From NCBI GenBank assembly GCA_002336485.1, contig DDCZ01000055.1:74134-138133 (forward strand): a stretch of 64,000 nucleotides of DNA, given 5' to 3'. The number at the start of each line of letters is the position of its first letter. Within the stretch, counting starts at the first letter, position 1. Origin of the DNA: Flavobacteriales bacterium UBA1993. Lineage in GTDB: Bacteria; Bacteroidota; Bacteroidia; Flavobacteriales_G; Salibacteraceae. Positions 48,381 through 56,581 of this stretch are shown here, in pieces. Below the pieces are notes generated by a model. The model was not told the origin of the DNA. It saw nothing but the letters and a program-made list of their open reading frames with translations, and ran no database searches. Both the position numbers and the translations under genes were made by a program.

Positions 48381-49079
48381 TTAGAAAGGAGAAATCGTTA
48401 GCCCGAGGCTAAATGCGTTAATATCATTCAAGCCTTTTCCTGTTTGAAAAAACGTAGAAACAGAATAAAAACCGGTCAACATTATGGCTCCATATCCAAA
48501 TCGAACCGAAGGGCCGAATCGAAACTTTGAAACGTGCGGATAATGGTAGAGCTTGGACTTGAACCCTTGCCCATCGATCGTTGTTTCATGAGCGTTAATA
48601 AGGTAACCCACTCGACCACCCACTGCCAATTTCCATCGATGCTCTCGCGAATCTTCTAGTGTTCGAAATCGAAACTCCAACGGAACGTCCACATAATTTA
48701 GAGAGATCTTGCCTTTTTCTTTTACTGTTGATGGTTGCCATTGGAAGGCAGCTACATCCGTGCCGTTTACTTTTTTCACGAGTGCATCCGTATAATAACT
48801 GTGCGTGGCAAATCCACCTCCAATTGCAAAACTCACTCGAGCGTCTTGCGTCAAAGGATAATCATACATCAAACTAACAGCTAACCCACGGCCGTACCAT
48901 TTCTGCGAAACCGCGTTATCCAAGCCTATTAAGCGATCCCAATTTAAATCCACCAGCAGCATATCTAGATGCGGCTTCTTTCCGTAATCTTTCAAAGATT
49001 TTACTTTGGTAGAGTCTGTTTGACCTATTAAATTGCCGACCAATAATATAAGGGTCAACAGTGAAAGTATTTGCTTCAT
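48381..49079 (-). CDS. Outer-membrane beta-barrel protein (OMP_b-brl-like)
   Basis: 232 residues from the ATG at 49079, which opens the signal peptide MKQILSLLTLILLVGNLIGQ; the frame is open further upstream but lacks a signal there. The mature protein alternates polar and hydrophobic strands (WKLAVGGRVGYLINAH, FRFGPSVRFGYGAIMLTGFY) and ends in LGLTISPF, with terminal Phe as expected for a barrel. It resembles the 293-residue protein at 60352 in the last 120 residues. Its role (structural barrel or small porin) is unknown. A TACATTTG box is 17 nt upstream. Confidence 0.75.
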   Translation of the reverse strand: MKQILSLLTLILLVGNLIGQTDSTKVKSLKDYGKKPHLDMLLVDLNWDRLIGLDNAVSQKWYGRGLAVSLMYDYPLTQDARVSFAIGGGFATHSYYTDALVKKVNGTDVAAFQWQPSTVKEKGKISLNYVDVPLEFRFRTLEDSREHRWKLAVGGRVGYLINAHETTIDGQGFKSKLYHYPHVSKFRFGPSVRFGYGAIMLTGFYSVSTFFQTGKGLNDINAFSLGLTISPF

Positions 49080-49096
49080 GGATCTGATTTCGCGCC

Positions 49097-49104
49097 CAAA
49101 TGTA
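49097..49104 (-). promoter_or_regulatory. Predicted -7 box for the 232-aa barrel gene
   Basis: The minus strand reads TACATTTG, 17 nt before the ATG at 49079. It supports that ATG over the upstream in-frame codon at 49136. Confidence 0.5.
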
Positions 49105-49167
49105 ATGCTTGTAGAACATACTAATTCAGTGTACAACCTTTCAATGAAGACAATCGTCTAATTCACT

Positions 49168-51435
49168 ATGCGCATTGCCCTTGGAATCCTTATGTCTTGT
49201 CTCCTAATTAGCTCTGCGCTTTACAGTCAATTTAATGTTGGATACGAGCCAGTAAACTTCATTCCGGTGATTAAGAATGGCGACACATTGCACGCCCCAT
49301 GGGCAGGCGGATTAAATAACCCACAGTTTAGCCCCATGGATTTTACTGGCAATAGCGACGAAGAGCTTTTTGTTTTTGATCGTGATGGAGCTCTTCGAAA
49401 AGGATTTAAATACAATGCCAGCACAGGGAAGTACAATTGGGTGCATACGATAGCTGAAGATTCATTGCCTTTTGAGCGACACTTTCCAAAGTTATATGAC
49501 GGTGGATTTTGTCTAATCCGCGATTTCGACGGTGATCAGAAACCGGATATTTTCTCCACCCATAATTTTGAAAACATAAAGGCCTTTCGGAACGTCGGAT
49601 CGACCGTCCCAGAGTATCAGTTGGAGCAGCTTCAACTCAAATACAAAAGCGGAAGCAACATATTGCCATTTAGAATGATCCGTAATACGCTTCCTGTTCT
49701 GAGAGATTTAGATGAGGATGGCGATCTGGATATGATGTTTTTTCCCGTCAACTATTCCGACATCTGCTCATTTTCAACCTTTATTAACCAATCGGTAGAG
49801 GAATATGGCACTGCAGACAGCCTTGAATTTATCTACGGCGACCAGTGTTGGGGCCATATTCGAGTATCTGGCGGTTCACATCCGATTCACAATTGGCGCG
49901 CATTCAGCTGCGACACCACGTGCAACATATTTGATGGTATGCGCGATAAAGACGTGACCATGACCCAAAACCTGCATGACCTCGATGGCGACGGCGCGCT
50001 CGACCTCTTGATCACATATGATCACTACGATGAAATTTTTGGCATGTACAACTCAAACACGACCATGAATGGTGTGATTGACCAAAGTCAAAACGACAAC
50101 CAATTTCCATCAAACGATGTTCAGGTCAAGCTGAACAATCAACCTTACCCATATTTCATAGACATTGATCATGACGGAGATGAGGACATGCTTGTCGGTT
50201 CAAACCAAGTAAACACGGTCGATCCGTGGGAGTTTGACACTTCCGATGCATCGATATCAGATGTCTACTATGAAAACACCGGATCGAATAGCGCGCCATC
50301 CTTTGAACTCAATCAGCGTGGATTCATTTCTGGCGAAATGATTGACGTAGGGCTTCGATCCTTTCCCGCATTTGGTGATTTGAATGGCGATTCTCTGCCA
50401 GATATGGTCATCGGAAACATTGGGTACAACACCTTCAACCAAGCACTTGGCGCGGCCCGTTTGCATTATTACAAGAACGTTGGTACGGCACAAGCACCAA
50501 TCTTCGAACTAGAAGACGCCGATTTTGCGAATGTCAGTTCGTTGGGCTTAAGGTCGGCGCATCCCGCATTGACCGACGTTGACGAGGACGGCGATGTGGA
50601 CCTGGTCGTAGGCGATCACACAGGACACTTGCAATTCTTTAAAAACATTGGATATCCAGAGCAGTACAATTTCTCACAACTCACCCCAAATTACCATCTC
50701 ATTGACGTAGGGGGCGAAGCGCATCCGCAATTCTTCGACCTGAATTTAGATGGCCGCATGGATCTCGTGGTAGGCGACGAATATGGCCGCATTCAATATT
50801 TTGAAAATACAGGCGCTTCATCTACTCCAAACTATAGCAGCACTCCATCTATAGAAGATTTGGGCGGAATAAACGTTTTTAGTGAGCTGGAAGGCCAAGC
50901 TGTGCCATACTTCACTCGCAAATTAGACAGCACCAACGAACTCTATTTATTTATGGGCACTGGAGAAGGACGCATTAATATTTATGGGCCGCTGGTCAAC
51001 TTCACAGACACCTTTGACCTTACGGACTCAATTATCGTTGAGGCGACTCAAACCGCCGTCACTGGCGTGGATTTGTTAAGCGATTTTCGCGATGAATTGG
51101 TCATCGGCCAGCGGGCTGGAGGTTTATACTTTCTTCAAAAAACCAATAATCAGAAGGTTGGAGTTTCCGAAGCGAAAACAGAGCGTAGGCAGCTTCAAAT
51201 TCAACCGAACCCTACACACGAAACAGCGCACATACGTTTGTTGTCGATTGTCGGCAGTGATGCTACATTACACGTCCATGATATTCAGGGTAAGAGGATC
51301 GCAACTGCAACCATTAACAGTAAAAACGGATACTATAATGAGATTATTGATCTTCGCCCATATCCAAATGGCGTATACATCGTCTCTATTATTGAAAAGA
51401 ACTCCGTTTCGTGGGCCAAGCTGATAAAAAACTAA
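49168..51435 (+). CDS. T9SS type A secreted FG-GAP/VCBS repeat protein
   Basis: 755 residues. A signal peptide ends at LYSQ (about residue 21). The body is built of FG-GAP/VCBS blades with Ca-binding loops of the DxDxDGxxD kind (DLDEDGDLDMMF, DLDGDGALDLL, DIDHDGDEDMLVG, DVDEDGDVDLVVG, DLNLDGRMDLVVG). A beta-propeller is likely. The last 80 residues are a type A T9SS sorting domain (QIQPNPTHE, YNEIIDLRPYPNGVYIVSI, KLIKN), normally cleaved when the protein is attached to lipopolysaccharide. It is a tandem paralogue of the next gene, with which it overlaps by 25 nt. The ligand is unknown. Confidence 0.85.
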   Translation: MRIALGILMSCLLISSALYSQFNVGYEPVNFIPVIKNGDTLHAPWAGGLNNPQFSPMDFTGNSDEELFVFDRDGALRKGFKYNASTGKYNWVHTIAEDSLPFERHFPKLYDGGFCLIRDFDGDQKPDIFSTHNFENIKAFRNVGSTVPEYQLEQLQLKYKSGSNILPFRMIRNTLPVLRDLDEDGDLDMMFFPVNYSDICSFSTFINQSVEEYGTADSLEFIYGDQCWGHIRVSGGSHPIHNWRAFSCDTTCNIFDGMRDKDVTMTQNLHDLDGDGALDLLITYDHYDEIFGMYNSNTTMNGVIDQSQNDNQFPSNDVQVKLNNQPYPYFIDIDHDGDEDMLVGSNQVNTVDPWEFDTSDASISDVYYENTGSNSAPSFELNQRGFISGEMIDVGLRSFPAFGDLNGDSLPDMVIGNIGYNTFNQALGAARLHYYKNVGTAQAPIFELEDADFANVSSLGLRSAHPALTDVDEDGDVDLVVGDHTGHLQFFKNIGYPEQYNFSQLTPNYHLIDVGGEAHPQFFDLNLDGRMDLVVGDEYGRIQYFENTGASSTPNYSSTPSIEDLGGINVFSELEGQAVPYFTRKLDSTNELYLFMGTGEGRINIYGPLVNFTDTFDLTDSIIVEATQTAVTGVDLLSDFRDELVIGQRAGGLYFLQKTNNQKVGVSEAKTERRQLQIQPNPTHETAHIRLLSIVGSDATLHVHDIQGKRIATATINSKNGYYNEIIDLRPYPNGVYIVSIIEKNSVSWAKLIKN

Positions 51436-53609
51436 TAGCCGCATTTATTTGCATTCTTACTGCTGGGATGTCCTTCGGCCAATACAACATTGGATTTGAA
51501 GAATCCATGGCGCTGGACTTTGACTACGATGGCAGCTTAAGACAGGCCACCGTTGGTGGATTCTCCAATGTTCAATTTTCGGAAATTCAATTGGACAATG
51601 ATGCCAATATGGACCTCTTTGTTTTTGACAGGGGAAACGACACCTGGCGAACGTTTATTTACAACCCGAATTCAGGAGAGTATGATTACACCCCTGAACA
51701 CGAAGCCATTTTTCCCATAGACTTAAATGAACTCGTCCTGCTTCGAGATTATGACTGTGATGGAGATCAGGACATAATATCTTACAACAACGGGGGGTTT
51801 CGAGTAGACGCAAACGATGGCCAAATTCCGCCATCCTTCAGCCGTGTCACCGAAGCAATTTTGTCTGATTACGGATCATTAATTACATCGGCATTCATCT
51901 TGCCAGGTGATGTGCCTGCCATTTTAGATGTAGACGATGATGGCGATCTTGACATTCTCACGTTTGGAAACGGCGATTCGGAGAATAGTCTGGTATGGCA
52001 TCAAAACCGCTCCATGGAGGAGTATGGAAGTTGCGATAGCCTCGAATTTTTGGTCGTCACTGAATGCTGGGGTGGATTTCAAGAACCAGCAAATGCTAGC
52101 GCTCTAGAGGCCGTCGCATGCAAACCAAATCCCAGCCCACCTGCTCCTTGGAACCAGGCAGCGCGTCATCACCCGGGTTCTTCGATTCTACTAACAGATG
52201 TCACTGGAGACTCATTGCCCGATGTAATCATTGGAGATATTCAAACGAATCATCTGGTTTTCGCTCCAAATATTGGAGACATCGTTTCAAGTGAAATTGA
52301 CGTGGATCAACAAACCACCTCCTTTCCGAGCAGTAACGATCCGGCCGATATGCAATACATGGTTTCGGCATATGAAATTGACGCAAACCAAGACAATCGA
52401 ATGGACCTTTTAGTGACCACCAACAATAACATAGACAGTTCATGCAACACTGGTCACGTCTGGCTTTATTCCAATAGTCAATCGGTGGGTGCCAATTACA
52501 GCTTAGACACAAAACGCTTTCTTCTAGATGAAATGCTCGACCTGGGCACCGGCACGGTCCCCATGATTCTGGACGTCGATGGGGATGGCTTAGATGACAT
52601 GGTTTTAGCCATTGACTTCTATCGATCGCCCACGGCATCATCGAATAGCAGCATGCATTATTTCCGAAATACCGGCACTTCCTCTGCTCCCAACTTTGTT
52701 CATCAGGATGATGATTTCGCAGACTTGGCTCAATATGATTTTCAAGCTGCCTACCCAACACTCGGTGATCTTGACAACGATGGTGATCTCGACATGGTCG
52801 TAGGAACCGCAGACGGAAGCCTCCACTACTTTCAAAACACACCATCAGGCGGAGTTGCAAGCTTCACTCTGGTGGGGCCAAATTATATGGGAATCAACTC
52901 TATCGGCCAAAATGCGGCCCCTGAATTGGCCGATGTAAATGGCGATAACAAGCTGGATCTGATTGTCGGAGAACGCATGGGCACGTTGAGCTACTTTCAA
53001 AATGACGGAACAGGAACAAGTCCAAATTTCACATCAACCCCCACGGTTGAAAACTATGGTAAAATTGATGTGAGCTTTTATTGCTGTAACGGAAATGCGG
53101 CGCCATTATTCATAAACAATGAAGCGTTTGGTCCAAACCAGTATTTGTTTGTAGGTACTTCAGAGAAACGCATCAATGTATATAGGGTTGACCAACCTAC
53201 TGACTCCTTTCATTTAGTGGACTCGATTTTAATTCTTTCCGACCGTATTGTCCCAACAATTTCAGATTTTGACAACAACGGAGTGTATGATTTGCTGGTT
53301 GGCACCGGAGAAGGTGGCGTGAAGTTCTTCGAACGTGCAGGCAATTTTCCGGTTGGCGCACCAACGCCATTGGCTGCATTCTCCTATCGTATTTACCCGA
53401 ATCCATCCGATGAAGCATTCAATGTTCAATCTGACAATCAAACCAACGTTCCACTCCATATTTGGAATCTAATGGCACAGGAGGTGTATTCGACCAGCAT
53501 TCAGGGCAAGACAAAAATTCCAACTCACAATTGGGCACCTGGTTTCTACACGGTGATAATTGGAGAAGGCGCAGATATAGTCAGCCGGAAGCTTCTCGTG
53601 CTTCACTAA
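51411..53609 (+). CDS. T9SS type A secreted FG-GAP repeat protein, tandem paralogue
   Basis: 732 residues from a GTG start at 51411 inside the 3' end of the preceding gene. This is the only start that keeps a full signal peptide (KKLIAAFICILTAGMSFGQ). It has the same layout as the upstream protein: repeated Ca-loop blades (DYDCDGDQDI, DVDDDGDLDIL, DVDGDGLDDMV, DLDNDGDLDMVVG, DVNGDNKLDLIVG) and matching segments such as YGSCDSLEF against YGTADSLEF. It ends in a type A sorting domain (YRIYPNPSDEAF, APGFYTVIIGE, KLLVLH). It extends the same transcript and probably arose by duplication. Confidence 0.83.
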   Translation: MGQADKKLIAAFICILTAGMSFGQYNIGFEESMALDFDYDGSLRQATVGGFSNVQFSEIQLDNDANMDLFVFDRGNDTWRTFIYNPNSGEYDYTPEHEAIFPIDLNELVLLRDYDCDGDQDIISYNNGGFRVDANDGQIPPSFSRVTEAILSDYGSLITSAFILPGDVPAILDVDDDGDLDILTFGNGDSENSLVWHQNRSMEEYGSCDSLEFLVVTECWGGFQEPANASALEAVACKPNPSPPAPWNQAARHHPGSSILLTDVTGDSLPDVIIGDIQTNHLVFAPNIGDIVSSEIDVDQQTTSFPSSNDPADMQYMVSAYEIDANQDNRMDLLVTTNNNIDSSCNTGHVWLYSNSQSVGANYSLDTKRFLLDEMLDLGTGTVPMILDVDGDGLDDMVLAIDFYRSPTASSNSSMHYFRNTGTSSAPNFVHQDDDFADLAQYDFQAAYPTLGDLDNDGDLDMVVGTADGSLHYFQNTPSGGVASFTLVGPNYMGINSIGQNAAPELADVNGDNKLDLIVGERMGTLSYFQNDGTGTSPNFTSTPTVENYGKIDVSFYCCNGNAAPLFINNEAFGPNQYLFVGTSEKRINVYRVDQPTDSFHLVDSILILSDRIVPTISDFDNNGVYDLLVGTGEGGVKFFERAGNFPVGAPTPLAAFSYRIYPNPSDEAFNVQSDNQTNVPLHIWNLMAQEVYSTSIQGKTKIPTHNWAPGFYTVIIGEGADIVSRKLLVLH

Positions 53610-53653
53610 GTCGAGAAGAGTTCAATAGAAGCCAACCTCGTTTAAATTTCTCC

Positions 53654-53661
53654 TACGTTTG
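53654..53661 (+). promoter_or_regulatory. Possible -7 box for the GT2 gene
   Basis: TACGTTTG ends 5 nt before the GTG at 53667. A start point about 7 nt downstream would fall on the start codon, giving a leaderless mRNA. Alternatively the box is a chance match and the gene is read from upstream. Confidence 0.35.
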
Positions 53662-53666
53662 AAGCC

Positions 53667-54362
53667 GTGAACGAAGTGGCCTCCATAGATCTGATTTTAC
53701 CCACGTTGAACCCTCCGCAAGGTTGGTCGGAAAGTACCGTGAAGAAGAAAGAGGAATTGGAGCGTTTACTTGGATGTTCCGTTCATTTGATCGTATCCGA
53801 CGATGGATCAGAACAGCGTCAGGAAATAGAATTGCTGGCGAAGATGGATTCTTCAGTTTCCGTTATTGCCTCGGATATAAATCAGGGTAAAGGCGCGGCG
53901 CTCAGACGCGGAGCAACAAAGGCAGAATCCGATATTATAGTATTTACCGATGCCGACTTCCCTTATGAACTTGCGAGCATTAAGGCCGTTGTCGATTCGA
54001 TCAGATCTGGCACTGACGTGGCACTGGGCTATCGAGAGCAGAACTATTACGCTAGTGTTCCATGGTTTCGAAAAGGCCTATCTGAAGGGTTTCGGTTCGT
54101 GCTGAAATCGATACTAAAGTTTCCGATTACAGATACCCAATGTGGGTTAAAAGGAATGAATCAAACAGGGAAGTCACTTTTGCTTAAAACCAACATCAAT
54201 CGATTCTTGGTAGACATGGAGTTCATCAAACTTGCTGTCCGAAGTCATGCGCGCATTGAACCGGTAATTGTGGAGCTGCGACCCAATGTTGTCTTCAGTT
54301 CAATGGGCCTTTCAACCCTCCTGCGTGAATTGATCAACTTCGCACGTGTACTGACGATGTAG
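53667..54362 (+). CDS. Family 2 glycosyltransferase (DPM1/DPG synthase-like)
   Basis: 231 residues of the GT-A fold. An N-terminal SIDLILPTLN strand is followed by IVSDDGSEQ, NQGKGAALRRG, TDADFP (the DxD metal motif, Asp95 and Asp97), ALGYRE, and TDTQCGLKG with FLVDMEFI, which is typical of dolichyl/polyprenyl-phosphate sugar synthases. It may load a sugar onto a polyprenyl phosphate for GT-C enzymes such as the protein at 41993. There is no membrane helix. The start is a GTG. It is convergent with the kinase gene, with 1 nt between the stops. Confidence 0.85.
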   Translation: MNEVASIDLILPTLNPPQGWSESTVKKKEELERLLGCSVHLIVSDDGSEQRQEIELLAKMDSSVSVIASDINQGKGAALRRGATKAESDIIVFTDADFPYELASIKAVVDSIRSGTDVALGYREQNYYASVPWFRKGLSEGFRFVLKSILKFPITDTQCGLKGMNQTGKSLLLKTNINRFLVDMEFIKLAVRSHARIEPVIVELRPNVVFSSMGLSTLLRELINFARVLTM

Positions 54363-54363
54363 G

Positions 54364-56538
54364 TCAGGAGAGCGGAATGCGAATATTTGCTATTGTCCCT
54401 TTCTGTTCGCCCTTTTCATAGTTCACCTCTCCATTCACGGAACTGGCTCGACTGAAAATATTACTCAGGCCAATACCGCTTTGCTTTGCTCGATCTTTCA
54501 CCTCAAAACCCCTGCCGTCGTCCTCGACATGCAATACCAGGTGTGCTTTCGTTTTCACTAATTGAACATCTACATGTTTCGCGCCGCTATGCTTAATAAT
54601 ATTGTTGATCAACTCTTGTGATATTCTGAATAAACCAACCTCTATGGTCTTCTTGAAACGCTCATCTCCAATTCCGAAGTGCTCGAAATTGAATGAGATA
54701 TCTGTTGGGCCCAAAGTCTTATTAAACATGTCATCCATCGCCGAAACGAGACCAGTTTCTGTAAGCGATCTGGGCATCATTTGATGGCTTAAATTTCGCG
54801 CTTCTACCGCCGCTTCATCGAGCATCTTGGTTTGCTTTTGAACGGTTTCGGATACGTGATCGGCGAGGGATTCCGTTCGGCCGAGTCGTTCCATACCCAT
54901 CTTTATTGCCACCAGCGACTGAACCAATCCATCGTGTAAATCCTTTGCGATTCTTTGGCGTTCTTCTTCCTGTGCCAGCACGGTAACATCCAAGATTTGC
55001 TTTTGAAATTGCATTTTTTGGTCAGTTCTTAGCGCTTCCGATTTCTTCTTTCGTGAATACAAAACAAAACCACCGCCGAGCAGAATGAGCAGCACACCTC
55101 CGATTAATAGGATGATCAGGTTCCATTGCCGTTCGATTGCCAAGTCATCTTTCGCCTTTTGAACATTTAAAATAGATATCTCCTTTTCCTTTTTTTCTGT
55201 TTCAAACTGAACCTGAAGTGAGGCAAACTGTTTCGTTTTAGTCTCCGTCACCAACTGTTCTTTTAGCTGCGCCGATTCAATGTAAAAATCCAAAGCAGTC
55301 TCGTAATCTTCAAGTTCTAGATAGTAATCGGCCATACCCAAGTATGCCTTGTAGCCTACTTCAAGAGATTTGACTTTCAGGGCTAGATCCAGCCCCAATT
55401 GGAATGCATCCTTCGACTCGGCAGTCTTTCCCAAATCGAGCAAACTATAACCAATGTTTGTTGACAATCCACTCATTTCAAATGTATCCGAGATATTCTC
55501 GGCTAGTCGATACGCCTCTCTTGCCCAACCCAAAGATTCCTCATGCTTGCCCTGTTTCGAATAAATGTAACTGAAGTTGTGCAGGCAAAGGATAAGGCCA
55601 ACGGAGTCCTTTTGTTCCTTGAGAATTTCATAGCTTTTATTGTAATAAGCTTCTGCTGAGTCCATACTGCCAAGGCCATCAAACACATTGGCCAGTCCCT
55701 GATAATTATCGGATAATCCTAACCAATCATTCAATTGAATTTTTGTCGCTGCACTTTCTCTGAGGTAAGTAAGTGCTTGTTCGGTCTCTCCCATCTGGTA
55801 GGATAAAACACCCAGATTGTTTTGTACGGTCGCGACTTGATACAAATTTTCTAAACTCTGGTAAATTTTAAGTCCTTCAAAATAATAAACAGCGGCGCTG
55901 TCAAACTGATCTTGATAATGATGAATCGATCCTATTCTTATCAGCGCTCTAGCGATGTCATTCGACAGCTCAGCTTCTGAAAATATTTTAAGCGCCCGTC
56001 TAGCAGATACAAAGGACGATTCATGATTATTTTTAATTCTTTGAGCCACACTTACCGCAATCCAGTGCATGCCTTCTACGTGCGGTTCATCAAGCTCTTC
56101 AGCCAAGGCCAAGCTTTGCTCAGAATACGGTAGGGCTTGGTCAATTTCTCGTAAAGCCATATGACTTGTAGCGATCAGGTAATTCGCCCACATCACCTCA
56201 GAGCTATTGTTATCATAGGCCTCAATTGCCTGCTTCCATGAATTTCTAGCTAATTCTGGATTATCATCAATGGCTTGTTTGGCGCCAAGAATTATAAGTC
56301 TCAATCCCTCATCGCGATTCTTGGAAGTCGCCAATTCCAGTCTTGAAACCGATGCTGAATCTAATCTTCGCGACAGAACATCCCTAAACAGAGGATTAAG
56401 ATTTCCAGTCTGAGAGTACCCCACAGAGGAGGACAGCGCAATCAAAAAGCTCACCGCCACTAATCTACTCGTGATCTTAAGATTTATCGATCTGAAACAT
56501 AACATTAGAAATTGTTGGTTGGAAGGGGTGTGAGACAT
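54364..56538 (-). CDS. TPR-containing sensor histidine kinase (HisKA_3 type)
   Basis: 724 residues. A signal or anchor helix (about 22-42) is followed by TPR-like helical repeats from about 75 to 435 with A-x-x-Y-Y/F patterns (SAAVYYFEGLKIYQ, AEAYYNKSYEIL). A coiled segment leads to one membrane helix (about 478-498, IILLIGGVLLILLGGGFVLY), then the HisKA_3 motif EERQRIAKDLHDGLVQSL with His535 as phospho-acceptor. The HATPase domain has ISQELINNIIKHSGA, DDGRGF and SGIGLSNI. The TPR part should be periplasmic. No response regulator follows. It lies 43 nt after a paralogous kinase gene and likely shares its transcript. ATG 56505 is an alternative start. Confidence 0.9.
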   Translation of the reverse strand: MSHTPSNQQFLMLCFRSINLKITSRLVAVSFLIALSSSVGYSQTGNLNPLFRDVLSRRLDSASVSRLELATSKNRDEGLRLIILGAKQAIDDNPELARNSWKQAIEAYDNNSSEVMWANYLIATSHMALREIDQALPYSEQSLALAEELDEPHVEGMHWIAVSVAQRIKNNHESSFVSARRALKIFSEAELSNDIARALIRIGSIHHYQDQFDSAAVYYFEGLKIYQSLENLYQVATVQNNLGVLSYQMGETEQALTYLRESAATKIQLNDWLGLSDNYQGLANVFDGLGSMDSAEAYYNKSYEILKEQKDSVGLILCLHNFSYIYSKQGKHEESLGWAREAYRLAENISDTFEMSGLSTNIGYSLLDLGKTAESKDAFQLGLDLALKVKSLEVGYKAYLGMADYYLELEDYETALDFYIESAQLKEQLVTETKTKQFASLQVQFETEKKEKEISILNVQKAKDDLAIERQWNLIILLIGGVLLILLGGGFVLYSRKKKSEALRTDQKMQFQKQILDVTVLAQEEERQRIAKDLHDGLVQSLVAIKMGMERLGRTESLADHVSETVQKQTKMLDEAAVEARNLSHQMMPRSLTETGLVSAMDDMFNKTLGPTDISFNFEHFGIGDERFKKTIEVGLFRISQELINNIIKHSGAKHVDVQLVKTKAHLVLHVEDDGRGFEVKDRAKQSGIGLSNIFSRASSVNGEVNYEKGEQKGTIANIRIPLS

Positions 56539-56581
56539 TGGTCAAATATATTCCCACGAACATCAATCACCAATACGATGA

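Noticed and set aside
52228..52860. 210-residue minus-strand frame inside the second FG-GAP gene
   Set aside because: It is antisense to Asp/Gly-rich Ca-loops, and its Cys/Trp/Arg-rich composition is typical of shadow frames.
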